This document shows, piece by piece, positions 1 through 10,967 of a stretch of 64,000 nt of DNA. Origin of the DNA: Doryteuthis pealeii (Eukaryota > Mollusca > Cephalopoda > Myopsida > Loliginidae); NCBI GenBank assembly GCA_023376005.1, contig CM042160.1, positions 80,172,376-80,236,375 on the forward strand. The letters are read 5' to 3'. The translations under genes and the position numbers were made by a program. Each line of letters begins with the position of its first letter. Within the stretch, counting starts at the first letter, position 1. The notes beneath the pieces were generated by a model. That model saw only the letters and a list, made by a program, of their open reading frames with translations. It did not search any database and was not told the DNA's origin.

Positions 1-830
1 TAAGTCTTGTTGTTTAATTAGCAACTATATTAGTCTGATAGTAATGAGTTTAGTAAAATCTTGGATATAATAAATATATGTTTTTTATGTACATGTCAAA
101 AATTCTTAACCCCTCCCCCTCCTCCATTGGGGTTATTTAAATGCTTTATTGAATATCTGGATTGATTTTTTTTAAAAAAAGGGTCCTATACACACATATC
201 TTTGCATGTTCATGTACAAACATTTTATAATATTAAATATAAAATCTATTAAATTCATTAAAAAAAAAACCTGTTGATCCCATCCTTTTGGGAAAAAACA
301 AAATGATTATATAAATATATTTTTGGTATTTTCATACCATTCAATAACTGGATTTCTTTTTTGCGGGGAGGTAAGGGGCAGGATCATAATCTAAGATATG
401 AATTTAAAAAAGAAAAAAAGAAATTTGTTACAATGTTTTGAACATGTCTTAATAAACAAATACTTTCATGGAAAATAAAAACACAAAAACAAAACAAAAC
501 AAAACAAAAAATGTTCTTAAAGACATAGAAATTAATTTGTGAAGATTCCTTTCTTACTAATCGGCTTACAAACACACCATTAACGGTTTCTCCACCCCCA
601 CCCCCCAAACAAATTTGATTTTCAAAGTAAACATCCGACTTAACAATAGTGACATTTGTTTTTCATGTTCATGTGAAGATTGAGAAAAAAAAAAAAAAAT
701 GACGGAATTGTTTTTGTTTTGTTCTTTTTTCCCCTCCCGCTTAATCAAAATATACAGTTTAGATAGAAAATGATCATCTATTGTTTTCTGTTTAAAATAT
801 AAATGCAATCTTTTCTTCTTCTTCTTGCGG
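1..830 (-). other. 3' UTR and downstream flank of the XKR gene
   Basis: This sequence lies downstream of the XKR stop codon on the minus strand. It is AT-rich with poly-A and poly-T runs and no convincing coding frame. A minus-strand AATAAA (TTTATT at 145-150) is followed by a G-rich stretch and is one possible poly-A signal, giving a 3' UTR of roughly 690 nt. That assignment is inference; no transcript evidence is available. Confidence 0.45.
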
Positions 831-1648
831 CTAAACTCCGGTTTCTGCATTTCTTTTTGATGATGTCATCGACATAGAATCAATTGTTTTTTTACAATCA
901 GTCATGTCTGTTTCAGGATAACTAGAATATATACTTGCTGACTGAGATTGGAAACTGTTTGTCTCTGAATTCTGTTTCGCTGTTACAAAGGGCGGATTTG
1001 GTGGCTTTTCACTCACTTTTTCTGTTTTTGAAATTGGGAAACAAAGGGACTCAAACATTTCATATTTATCAAATGGTGTACAAATGTATCGGTCATAATT
1101 TGGGTGGCAAAAGTAATAATAGCAACAATAATGCATCATCTGTAAGATGGCACCAAGGAGAACGCCAAAAAATGTCGTCAGGTGATACCAAGTTCCCATA
1201 TGTGTTGTGAAACGGAACCAGATACCAAAGAGAGTAATATTTTCACTGAAGAAGATGAAGTAGAAAAGGAGGACTCGGTAACGTGAACGTCCATCCTTGA
1301 CATTAATATAACAGAAAACAGAAATAAGGGCACACATCATATTGAAGAAAGTTTGCCAAACATTATCATTACAAAATGTAAGTCGTTGACACTGAAACCA
1401 GACAAACATGATGATCCAATGGAGGCCAATTGGAAGCAGAACCCATGCATAGAATTCAGTGATAAACATGGAAAATACAATGACACGGGGTCCAACTTCA
1501 AGTGCGCGCCATAAAAAGTAGCCGATAACTGCACATACAGTTTGGTTCTTACAATCATCCCGTACATAACGAAGGGCTCGGTGGTATGACACAAGAGACC
1601 AAGATGCACTCAGCCAAGAGGATAATGGTGAAATTATTCGTAGCACAT
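831..1648 (-). CDS. XK-related protein, last coding exon (C-terminal membrane half)
   Basis: This is the terminal coding exon of an XK-related (XKR) membrane protein, a family of plasma-membrane proteins of which several are caspase-activated phospholipid scramblases. The minus strand reads open for about 271 codons to a TAG at 831-833. A pyrimidine-rich tract ending in CAG precedes base 1648, so the exon starts there with AT completing a codon split with the upstream exon (G|AT, Asp); the frame agrees. Family signs are the LSxxWSLxSYxxALRYxRDD stretch, several hydrophobic segments, NVKDGRSRYR, an SENITLFGIWF segment and FCHPN at the end of the membrane region. A polar Ser/Thr-rich tail follows, with DMTD near its end (897-908). 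XKR4, XKR6 and XKR7 of vertebrates have a similar three-exon layout. The subfamily is not certain. Confidence 0.93.
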
Positions 1649-1656
1649 CTGAAAAA

Positions 1657-2450
1657 GAGAAAAAAGAGAATTTTAATGTGACATTAAAATAATTGCTTTT
1701 ACATTTATGATAAACTATAAAATGTTTCTTTCGGCAAAGAAAGAAAAAGATTGAAGAATTTGATAAAGGAAATATTTTGTGTCATTACTCAGTCAACAAA
1801 CCTTCTTAAAAGATAAGTGTTTTCTTTTGATCGTTATTTACAATTAACAATGTAGAACAAACAACACTATACAAAACATTGTAGTCAGTATTTAGATATA
1901 AACATATACATATGTATAAGGTGTGTCCAAAAAGATAAACTTTTTTCAAAAGCAAATTTAATGATTTACCTACAATTTGATAAGACGACTCATTTTAAAA
2001 AGCATTTTTTGTAGCATAGGGCCAAATTCGAGTTGTAGTCATTAGTAGCAGTAGTTGTCATTAGTTCAGAAATAACATATGAAGTCGTATTGTCACAAAG
2101 GGGTTATTTATTTATTTCTAGGCTCGTGGGTTCTTTTTCAGAGAGAAGGAGAGGGTAAGGTTAAATTATTGTATCATAAATCATGTTCGGTACTACTATC
2201 TGAAACACATTATGGCGGAAACCACATCTGCCCCTTACGAAGGCCCAGCCGAAAAAAGATTGATTTCTCTCTTCTTCCGTTTGTCATGAAAGAGAGGGGG
2301 TGAAAAAGAGGGCGGTGAGAGAGAGGGGGAGAAAGAGAGGGGGTGAAAGAGAGTCGGTCATTTCAAACGTGGGTAAATGAGGGAAAAAAAACATTTTTTA
2401 AATAATCAAGAAATAATAAAAGATAAATGAGAAGAAAGAGAAAATTGATG
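1657..2450. other. Intron sequence; GA-rich patch and a degenerate lead-in to the tandem array
   Basis: No gene is seen. From 2280 to 2385 the sequence becomes GAGAGGGGG-rich and includes AGAGTCGGTCATTTC, a degenerate version of the end of the 190-bp unit that follows. ATGGCGGAAACC near 2213 also occurs near 63950 in the right flank, so both may belong to one dispersed repeat. Confidence 0.4.
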
Positions 2451-3020
2451 AGTTCAAACTCACCAAAAACAGAATATATGGAATGGAAATATAGTTTAAA
2501 ATTGTGTCTTTTAGTTATCAAGTTTGGTTGGAATCTATCTTAGATTCTAAGCCCTGGAATTTATTGATTAGTTAATCTGGGTGTGGGGTAGAAAGAGGGA
2601 GTGGAAGAGAGACGGTCATTTCACATGTGGGGATATGAGGGGTTCAAACTCACCAAAAACAGAATATATGGAATGGAAATATAGTTTAAAATTGTGTCTT
2701 TTAGTTATCAAGTTTGGTTGGAATCTATCTTAGATTCTAAGCCCTGGAATTTATTGATTAGTTAATCTGGGTGTGGGGTAGAAAGAGGGAGTGGAAGAGA
2801 GACGGTCATTTCACATGTGGGGATATGAGGGGTTCAAACTCACCAAAAACAGAATATATGGAATGGAAATATAGTTTAAAATTGTGTCTTTTAGTTATCA
2901 AGTTTGGTTGGAATCTATCTTAGATTCTAAGCCCTGGAATTTATTGATTAGTTAATCTGGGTGTGGGGTAGAAAGAGGGAGTGGAAGAGAGACGGTCATT
3001 TCACATGTGGGGATATGAGG
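2451..3020. repeat. Tandem array, three 190-bp units
   Basis: Units start at 2451, 2641 and 2831 with the phrase GTTCAAACTCACCAAAAAC and end with CACATGTGGGGATATGAGG. They look identical apart from the first few bases of unit 1. Such uniformity implies recent amplification or homogenisation. No open frame runs through the units. Confidence 0.95.
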
Positions 3021-3297
3021 GGGAAAAATTAATAATAACGTAGTTCCTTTCTGATTTTAAATGTTATTACCCCTCATGAGTGTATAGTTCAAACAATCCT
3101 ACCCATAAAAGTTTTTGCAACATAAGGAAAACACCTCGAAAAGATTATTTGTTGATCAACTTGGAATACAAGTAAACTAGCCGTACATTTAATCTAACTT
3201 CACAACATTTCAGTTGAGAGACACACACTTTGTATTTTAGAGAGATTACCTTATTTGAATATTCTACCCAGAGTTTTTTTTACACTTAGTAAAATAC

Positions 3298-3530
3298 TCT
3301 TAACATCCTGTTGAGAATTTTCTAAATTCAGAGCCTCATTCCTCTGCGGATTTATCAAAAAATGGTTTAAAATTTCCTTTTCATTTAAAGTTACATTTTA
3401 TTTCCCTAAAAATAAAGATTTTTAAATATGTTTAATATTACATTTAAACAAGGGCAAATCGTTTGGGGTAGATTAGGAAATGTGACTTCTGGAAGGAGGG
3501 AATGAGGCGGTATAGGACGTTAAATCTTGG
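3298..3530. mobile_element. MITE-like repeat, family D
   Basis: About 230 bp bounded by CTCTTAACATCCTG and GGTATAGGACGTTAA. Related copies occur at 34690-34925, 35578-35815 and 62350-62612, but those three are the same locus in the three arms, so the window holds two independent insertions. The ends are imperfect inverted repeats (about 9 of 12 matches). In the copy at 62350 the element is flanked by TTAA on both sides, which suggests a piggyBac-like target preference; that is tentative. Confidence 0.5.
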
Positions 3531-4401
3531 GCATGAATAAATTTCTTTGAAAAATAAAAGTAAATACATTTTGTAACTTGTGAAATCATCCTATAAATAC
3601 CAAGTGACTAAAGAGAAAGCCCCTCTGCTGAATACCAAATTCAGTTTACAATGAGACTAACCACAAAGTAAGGGAGGTTCTCTTTATTCAGATTCAAAAT
3701 GTTTTTTCAAAGCAAAAATAGGAGTTAATTCCTGTGATTAAACCCAGTATTAAAACTCTCAGACAATTTGCTGCATATTTGCAATAGCAAATTATATACA
3801 ATTATAAGAGTTAAGAATGAAATCTCACATGTCTTCACCAAGCAACAATCCTATAACACAAGAATCTGACTCATTTCTAAGTTGATTAACAATCTGCAAT
3901 TATAAATAAGCTCAGAAGATGCCATATTTCTTTTTTCTTTTCTTTCATTTTCAAATGGACCCTTTCATTTTCAAATGGACCCTTTCATTTACTGTTTGCA
4001 GATAAACATTATGTTTACTTACTTACTGACCAATTAAATGTTCAGCTCAACTAATTAACATTTGAACTGAATAAAAAAAAAACTGGTTTGTGACTGACAC
4101 AAAATGTTAAGACAATATTGAGTGTATGGGTCCAAAGAAATAATCCTTTCACATAACGGAATTAACACATCAAAATAAAACACACAATAGTGAGGTTATT
4201 TCACCAACCCCCACCCCCCAGGCTTCTGCCAGGAGGAAGAAGCTTCCATAACTTCAAACTTTCTGCAAAGAATAATGTTAGCTTAAAAAATAATAATGTA
4301 AAAAAAAAAAAATGATCATGTGATAACAGTGTCAATTTCAAATATTCCCCCCCCTCCGCCTTTCTTATACTCCCTCCCTCCCCCCTTTAGACAAGTGATT
4401 A
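3531..4401. other. Unannotated intron sequence
   Basis: AT-rich sequence. A 20-bp direct repeat (CCCTTTCATTTTCAAATGGA) occurs in tandem around 3940-3990. I see no gene or recognisable element otherwise. Confidence 0.5.
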
Positions 4402-4570
4402 ATTGGTTGGGTATCATAGCATGTCAACCCTTGCTGGGTCATTTTATGCTGAAAATGTTTTTGTTTTATTCATTCTTGATGGGTACTCCATTTGTTTTAA
4501 ACATATTTTCTTCCATTTAACCTATAGATGGTATCCTAACAGGTACTATCACTCCCTTTAGACAGGTGTT
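4402..4570 (+). mobile_element. Fragment of dispersed repeat family A
   Basis: Matches the left part of the roughly 600-bp repeat at 10968-11575: an ATCAACC-like start, a GGGTCATTTTATGCTG segment, then ATTTAACCTATAGATGG and AACAGGTACTATCA. It stops short of the GC-rich right half. Confidence 0.65.
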
Positions 4571-4913
4571 ACCAAGAAGTTTGTAGAATTTTCTGTTCAA
4601 TCTTTTTATTTCTCAGACACACCACAAACAATGTTACCCTACACTAATATCACTAAACTTTTTTTGTATCTTTTTAAGGACAATACATTTGAAATTAACA
4701 TTTTTTTAGGGTTGTATTCCTTAGGTAGACAAAAAGATTACAGGACTCTTTTGTTGGGATTTTCACCAATATGGCAGAAGAGAGACAAAAAATTAAATAA
4801 GCAGACAGGAAACTCAGCTTGAATGAAATAGAAAATATCAATAAGTAAAAATAGGCTCAATTTAAAAATATTGAAACTTTATACAAAATATTACTTTACC
4901 TAAGACACATTTC

Positions 4914-5381
4914 GGTACCATTATAGTATGTGGCCTACGAAATCAGGTCTCTCTTATAGTATGTGGCCTACCTTTTGAATGTGGCCTACTAAATCAGGTC
5001 TCTCTTATAGTATGTGGCCTACCTTTTGAATGTGGCCTACGAAATCAGGTCTCTCTTATAGTATGTGGCCAAACATAAAAAGTATATTATAAGGTTATAA
5101 TAATAACTGCTAACCCTAACCCCTAACCCTATTTCAGAATTAAATAGATCTCTGATTCATGTGAATTATGAATAAATTCTTTTTTAATTATTTTAATTAC
5201 TATATACAGCTTATGACTGAATTGCATTTCTTAAAATTGAATATATGTGAAAAATAATTAGTTTCAATAAATTGCCTACTACTTATATCTATAAATATAC
5301 TGTTACTGAGGTAGGACACACTCAAACCGGGTAGGTCACATACTATAACAGAATCAAAAAAAGCTAGGCCACATACTATGT
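4914..5381 (+). mobile_element. TIR element, family B, with internal terminal arrays
   Basis: Begins GGTACCATTATAGTATGTGG and ends in the inverse GGCCACATACTAT. The left side carries three tandem repeats of the TATAGTATGTGGCCTAC phrase before the core. The core includes CTAACCCTAACCCCTAACCC at about 5110, which resembles the animal telomere repeat. There is no coding capacity, so this is a non-autonomous element. Related copies are at 12567-12755, 14060-14408 and 25688-26151. Confidence 0.8.
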
Positions 5382-6458
5382 TTTTTTATATTTGTTTTTG
5401 AATTAGATTGGCAGATATTTATGCAAACATATTTAAAAAGGAAAAATAGAAAAAACAGTTAAGGAATATATGTGAGAAAGGCCTCAAAATGAATTGACCA
5501 AAGCATGGTATTACAAAAATAACAAGGATAAGGATATTAGTTCATAGATTTATAAAACACAAAAGGCAGATTGATGAATCAACAGAAGTATAAACAATGC
5601 TGATATGTATAGATTGCAAGAGACAATAAAAAGTTAATAGCTGAACTGTCCCATAGAACAACAATTGATATTCTGATGACCTAGTCACAGATGATGACCT
5701 AGTCACGTCACAGATGATGACCTTTTGCACAATTGATTTGAAGTTAAATCCTGATTGGATTGTTTAACAAACGATCTTGTCACTTGATTTTATTTAGTCC
5801 AAATTATCAAATTATCATCAGAGCCTTCATTTTCGAGGATGTAGGTCCTTTTCTTATGTTGGGTAGTGTTGGGCTAATTCTATGTTCAAGGAATATATAT
5901 TTTTGTTTGTTTTTATTTTTAATTGTTGATCAAGCGCTCGGAGGGGGGGAGCAACCATTTCTGTTTCCCTATATTCGTGATTATTCATAGATTCAAGATA
6001 ATGACATCAACCATGCTCTGAGTTTTTTTGTTGTTTTTTTTTTAATTAAGAATTACGTCTCCAATAAATGAAGATGAGAAAACAAAGTCAGATGCTGAAA
6101 TTATTGCAATAAAGTTACAAGAATTTACCTCATTGTTCATCTCATTTATTCTTTGGATTTTGCAAATTATTTTTGGTCAGCAACATCAGCTGATTTTATT
6201 CTAGAAATATTTGCACAAAGATGAAAAAAAAAAGTCAGCTGCACTATTGAAATTTGAATTGAGTGCGGACACCAGAAAAAAAAAAGAAAGAAATATGCAA
6301 ATATAAAGGGAAAACAAAGAAACGAATTAAAAGTTTGTCATGTGTTTATTGGAATTGTTTCAGTCATTTATCTTGTTACAAAATCTGAATGTTCTTTTAA
6401 TGGGATTTCATATTTGTACAGATTCGCAAAGTTATTTTTGTAATCTATTTTAGTTCAT
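5382..6458. other. Unannotated intron sequence
   Basis: AT-rich, no gene seen. A short imperfect tandem of ACAGATGATGACCTAGTCAC lies near 5670-5725. Confidence 0.5.
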
Positions 6459-6459
6459 G

Positions 6460-6530
<71 letters not shown>
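6459..6530. repeat. (TA)n followed by (GT)n microsatellite
   Basis: About 53 bp of alternating TA pass directly into about 17 bp of alternating TG. Another TA tract at 6989-7021 is followed by CACACA, the mirror arrangement. Confidence 0.95.
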
Positions 6531-6984
6531 AAGTTGAAAATGGAAATGAATCTGATGATATGTTGAAAGGATAAATAAATAAAGGAAAGAAAATGTTGAA
6601 TGAATGAAATTGATTTAAGTTCAGTTACCAACACATGTTCCTTAATTCTCTAACCATCACCAGACATCACTCTATTTTCTCCAACCGTAAATTTTTATCA
6701 AATAATTTTTTTTTAATTCTTTTTTCGAACACTTCAAAATTCTGTATTTTGATCGTTTTAACTCTAAATATCAAACATTTTACCCTGATGAAGACCGTTT
6801 TTCTTTGTATGCTTAAAGATTTTATAATTTTCTATTATTATTTTATTTTATATAATAAAATAATAATAAATAGAATACACGTGTACATGAACAAACTCCT
6901 GGCCGAAACATGTGTTGGTAACTGAAATTAAATCAGTTTTATCTATTCAACATTTTCTTTCCTTTATTTATTTATCCTTTCAAC

Positions 6985-7024
<40 letters not shown>

Positions 7025-7040
7025 TTACACACACACAAAT
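6514..7040. mobile_element. Snap-back inverted-repeat element
   Basis: The left arm (about 6530-6650) and right arm (about 6895-6988) are reverse complements: GTTGAAAGGATAAATAAATA and ACCAACACATGTTCC in the left arm recur inverted in the right arm. Both outer ends abut TA and TG/CA microsatellites. The interior is AT-rich and contains a hammerhead-ribozyme-like core listed separately. Retroelement ancestry (Penelope-like elements carry such ribozymes) is inference. Confidence 0.7.
6780..6921 (+). ncRNA. Hammerhead-ribozyme-like motif with an expanded stem II
   Basis: The plus strand has, in order: TTACC (6780-6784), the catalytic box CTGATGA (6785-6791), a long AT-rich insertion, GAAA (6905-6908), a very short stem III (AC...GT around the loop ATGT), TT, and GGTAA (6917-6921). 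TTACC and GGTAA pair perfectly as stem I and close the junction immediately before CTGATGA and after the expected cleavage position at 6916. A 2-bp stem III with a tetraloop is the form described in Penelope-like elements. Stem II is the weak point: AGACC and GGCC pair only partly, but the insertion holds an AT inverted repeat (CTATTATTATTTTATT) that could extend it. Activity is doubtful. Confidence 0.45.
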
Positions 7041-7865
7041 ATAACAACCATTATGGAACAGACAGTCCTATCTGGTTTGTATTATATCTACAAAATATTA
7101 TACTTGCCACAGTTCACTGAGGACTCTTTATCAGAAGAACCAAAGGATTCATTATCAGAGGACTACCAAGGATCCAATTTCCCTGGACAAGCGCTCTTGC
7201 TCAAGACCTACACGATGACCCAAAAGATTGTAACACCAATGACAATAACTATTATGTTAAGTGCACCAAGAATAGAGTAAAGGATGAGTTTTTAAAGTTT
7301 AATTTGGTTTTCTGCCAACCAATAGTTCAGTTGTAACTCAATTCGTTACAGCAGATGATTCATTTAATCAGACTTCCTGAAGACAAAAAGAATTTGAGTT
7401 CAAATCTCACTGTAAGCTTAACCTGTATTATTTCTAGTCATCCAATCCGTCTATTAATAGACCTGAGTGAGCTGAAATAAAAACAAGTAATAATTCAGAT
7501 AAAAAGGAAATATTAGTGAAAATTATCTGAATCCTGATTTGGATTTCTTGCCTTTTCACCTAACTTGCCATTCAAAAGTTCTGATCTTTAATCCAGGGTT
7601 AAGGATTTTGGCCATGAAAACACGAGCTAATCCATTGCTAATCAAACAGTTGCACTTTGGTATTAAAGCAAAGATAATCGGATTTAAGCAAAAGTACAAA
7701 GTGGCTGACATTGATAAATAACTAGAAATGTTTGCCAACGAGATTAACAGAGATTCCTGTTTAACTAAAAAACAAAGAGAAAATCTCTGCAGATTTTATA
7801 CATGGCAATTATTGATACCATTCCATCCACTTATGACGATGGTGTAGAGTCAAAAAAAAAAAAAA
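7041..7865. other. Unannotated intron sequence
   Basis: No gene or recognisable element seen. Confidence 0.4.
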
Positions 7866-8144
7866 TTATCTGCATCTGTGCAAGTGACTCTGCAGGCCAA
7901 TTCTTGAGTAACAGTCTTTGGTGCACTGAATGTTCACAAACTGTGATGCTTTCTGGGAGTGCTGTCTTTTCTCCCTCTTTCTGGCTCTTTTTGCTGTCGA
8001 GGCTACTTTCCTCTCCGTGCCTTGTTTAATGTTAAGGTGCCAGGCCGCTCTATTTTTGCATCTACTCTCACATGTTTGTGTCAATATGGCATATCCACAT
8101 GACTCTCCTGCAGACATCTTTAAATTGTAAGCGTGGTTTACCAA
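7866..8144 (-). pseudogene. LINE remnant: C-terminal zinc-knuckle end of a non-LTR reverse transcriptase ORF
   Basis: The minus-strand frame ends at TAA (7866-7868). Its last 50 or so residues have a basic Lys/Arg stretch followed by CTKDCYSRIGLQSHLHRC. This resembles the C-terminal finger (C..CGR.C.SRIGL.SH.R.C) found at the end of endonuclease/reverse-transcriptase ORFs of animal LINEs. The first cysteine of the usual pattern is replaced, so the finger is degenerate. No reverse transcriptase domain is present upstream, so this is a 5'-truncated dead copy. Confidence 0.55.
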
Positions 8145-8234
8145 CCGATCGGGAGCCTTTTACTAATTCACTGTACAAAAGATCTTTTATTGATGGCATT
8201 CTTAATTATTTTTGAGCAAACAGTGAAGGCACCT

Positions 8235-8236
<2 letters not shown>

Positions 8237-8270
<34 letters not shown>

Positions 8271-8432
8271 CAAGAAATTTATTCAAATAAATAAAAAAAA
8301 AAAATGTTTGAATTTTTTTTTTTTTAAAAAAACCAATAAACAAAAATTATTATATTAAATTTTTTAAATATATATATATAATATATATATATATATGTGA
8401 ATATTATATTATATATATATATATATATATAT
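8237..8432. repeat. (TA)n tracts
   Basis: Alternating TA runs at about 8237-8266, 8370-8396 and 8404-8432, separated by A/T-only sequence. Another lies at 8743-8769. Confidence 0.9.
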
Positions 8433-8469
8433 TCATCCAAAGTCATTGTATTTTGACGTATCATGTCTC

Positions 8470-8590
8470 TTCAGTGTGGCTAGATGCAGGCTACCTCCAG
8501 CTGGGATGGAAACCCAATCGATTCATCATCAGTCATGCTTCTTAACAACTTGGCTATCATCAGCACCTACAGACTGGAACAAGAATTTTA
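8470..8590 (-). mobile_element. tRNA-headed SINE fragment
   Basis: On the minus strand the sequence reads AAGTTGTTAAGAAGCATGAC and then GGGTTTCCATCCC, resembling Pol III A and B boxes of a degraded tRNA-like head. The body is not recognised. Confidence 0.4.
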
Positions 8591-9107
8591 ACTGATAAAT
8601 ACATACATATGTATACATGTAAAGGCCACCAGAGAGTGCTCTATCCATTTTAATTTAATAGGAGAGCATTGCCTTTAAACTTAGTTGGTAGTCGTCAGTG
8701 AAAATCCCCTCCAAAGTGCTCAAACCACCAGGGGTAGGGAGCATATATATATATATATATATATATATTTAAGAGACATTAACATTCCAAATTTTCTATG
8801 GATAATTAAACTCATTTGTGTTGTTGATGTAGAATCCATTAAAAAGCAAACAAACAAATTTCTCGAGAAAATAGCAACAGAAAGACAATCACAAATCTAC
8901 GGACTGGTTGAGAAGAGTCCACTTCAGCCATATTAGATTTGAAATTTATATTCATAACCAGAAAGAGTTTTATCTGTCTGTCCTCTATAAATAATAGCCA
9001 AACAGTTGGATAGAAAGCTTTCAAATTTGATATGCATAATTAAGTGACCCAAAAGAAAATTTTAATATAAAATTGAGGAAAGGTGGGATTTCATCAAGAG
9101 GAGGAGT

Positions 9108-9345
9108 AAAAGTAAAGTCGTCGGGGTGGCCTAAAGCCGGTATCAGCCAATCAGCGAGGGAGTCTATCCCCTTTTCACTAGTGCTAAACCAAGGAGATTG
9201 TTTTTGCATCTGAGGTGGAGCGCCACACCTACCATCAGCTCCTCACTTTACTACACATATCCCTATGCTACTCATACACTGAGTTGACGAGGGCCAGTAT
9301 CAAACTAGAAACCTTATGGTTTCTAGCCGAACAAGTAGTCTAGCA
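9108..9345 (-). mobile_element. tRNA-derived SINE, family S2
   Basis: Shares a long body (GGCCTAAAG, CAGCGAGGGAGTC, CCCCTTTTCAC, CACACCTACCATCAGCTCC) with the copy at 25233-25465. The tRNA-like head at the right end is more degraded here than in that copy. Minus-strand orientation. Confidence 0.75.
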
Positions 9346-9499
9346 ATAATCAGTGAGAAGCCATGTTGCAGCAAGACGCAAAATTTTAAATAACCAAACT
9401 TTTTTTTAAATCCTTTCTCTCACTAAAATAATGATTGACATTCAAGTAAGCATTAATAATTAAACTTATATATAGTTTTTCAAAATCATCAGACAGAGT

Positions 9500-9665
9500 T
9501 TGGTATCATAGCCAGGACAGCCCTTATTGGGTAGGGTATGCAATTCATATATTCTAGGCCCAGCTGAAAGTACGTGGTAGGTGTGGGACACCCAGTGAGA
9601 ATTGAACTCATTAACAATTATTCACTATCCTAGCCTGCCTAACCATTATAACACTTGCAACGATA
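9500..9665 (-). mobile_element. tRNA-headed SINE-like repeat
   Basis: On the minus strand GTTATAATGGTTAGGCAGGC resembles an A box and GTTCAATTCTC a B box. The body differs from families S1 and S2. Confidence 0.5.
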
Positions 9666-9789
9666 GAGAGTTTCTTAACAAGGTAGATAAATAGAATTGT
9701 GAAGTTGAAAAGGAAAATATTAAAACAACCTTCGGCTCGACTTTACTTAGCCTTTTCACTACAGTCACGATATTAATCAATTTTTTTTA

Positions 9790-9990
9790 AGCAGAGTAGA
9801 ATTAGTTTAAATTTTTCTTCTAGACTGGATGTCGAATTAGCCCAATTTTTGCTAATATTTACCCATAGCTAGGGGGAGAAGAGATAGATTCTTGCCTTTC
9901 CTAAAAGCATCAGCATGAAGAGAAATGCAAATAGCCTCATCCAGGATTTGAACTCGCATCTATTTCCTACTGTGACAGAGAACGAGTACT
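9790..9990 (-). mobile_element. tRNA-derived SINE, family S1, diverged
   Basis: Shares the S1 body (TTCTTCTAGACTGG, ATTTACCCATAGCT, GCAAATAGCCTCATCCAGG) and a B-box-like GTTCAAATCC on the minus strand. Confidence 0.65.
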
Positions 9991-10967
9991 ACCATACTCA
10001 TTTAGAAAAAGAGCAAGACATTGTCTTGCCTGCCGGAGTCGAACCAGTGCCCTCCCGAATGCAAAGAAATGCGATTTGGGTGCTGAATGGATGTGAGGTT
10101 CGACTGATGTGCCCGGACGATAAGAGGAAACGGCAGTATAAGTAGAAGTGGGGTGATGGCAGTAACAGTGTTGCGACTTCAGCTTCTGGTAGACGACAGT
10201 GTTGTAGCCTGCAAATAAGGCGTTTGACTCGCTTCTTTTTGTGTGTGTGTGTCCCCCCCCACACTCAACAAAGAACATTTACTTGATACCCCATAATTGT
10301 GCAAAGAAACCAAACCAATCTTAAACAGACTGGAGATCGAAAGACTGATCATAAGCAGAACAAACAAATATTTATTCCCACCCCCTCTATTTGTTTCCTT
10401 TTATACCTACAACAATAGACATTATGTCATAAGAACCTTCAAAATGTAAATTTAAATATTATTGGCTAACAATCAAAAACAAAAGAGAAAAAAACAACGC
10501 TAAATTAATGTCTATCGATCAAATAAATGTTTCAAAGAGAAAGTTGTTTAAAGAAGTCAACCTGTTTATTTTTAAACAGGAAATTTCAAAGAACAAGAAA
10601 ATTTCAATTCTTCATGTTTGTGTCGACCAACCATCAATAAATATTTTCAGATGCTATTTTGTTTTGTACATCATTACATTATGTTCAGTAAAGACATATT
10701 AATTCCTTGTTTATTCATGCAGACAATAAAGGTCACCTTGAAATAAGACAAACTTATAGTCAAGAATACTTTATACATTGTATGGTATCATTTTCTTAAA
10801 AGTTCAGTATTTCAAAATATGTTAAGTAACAAAAAAAGGAACGTTATGATGTTTGTGGAATCTTTAATAAGCCACCATTTTGATAAATTACCACATGATT
10901 CAATTTTTTTTTTTTTTTTTTTGTCAGAGAATATTATTATGGACAACCCACCTGTGCATTGATGGTT
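9991..10967. other. Unannotated intron sequence
   Basis: A somewhat GC-richer patch (10020-10270) contains short overlapping open frames on both strands that I do not regard as genes, and ends in (GT)n next to a C run. The rest is AT-rich with nothing recognised. Confidence 0.4.

Noticed and set aside
384..850. Small minus-strand frames downstream of XKR
   Set aside because: Low-complexity Phe/Lys-rich translations of poly-A and poly-T runs in the presumed 3' UTR.
8498..8590. Possible true tRNA gene
   Set aside because: Box-like motifs are present but there is no cloverleaf; it fits a decayed SINE head better.
9967..10278. Overlapping minus-strand frames near 10 kb
   Set aside because: They mutually overlap, end in a (GT)n tract and match no family. 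Probably part of old SINE sequence.
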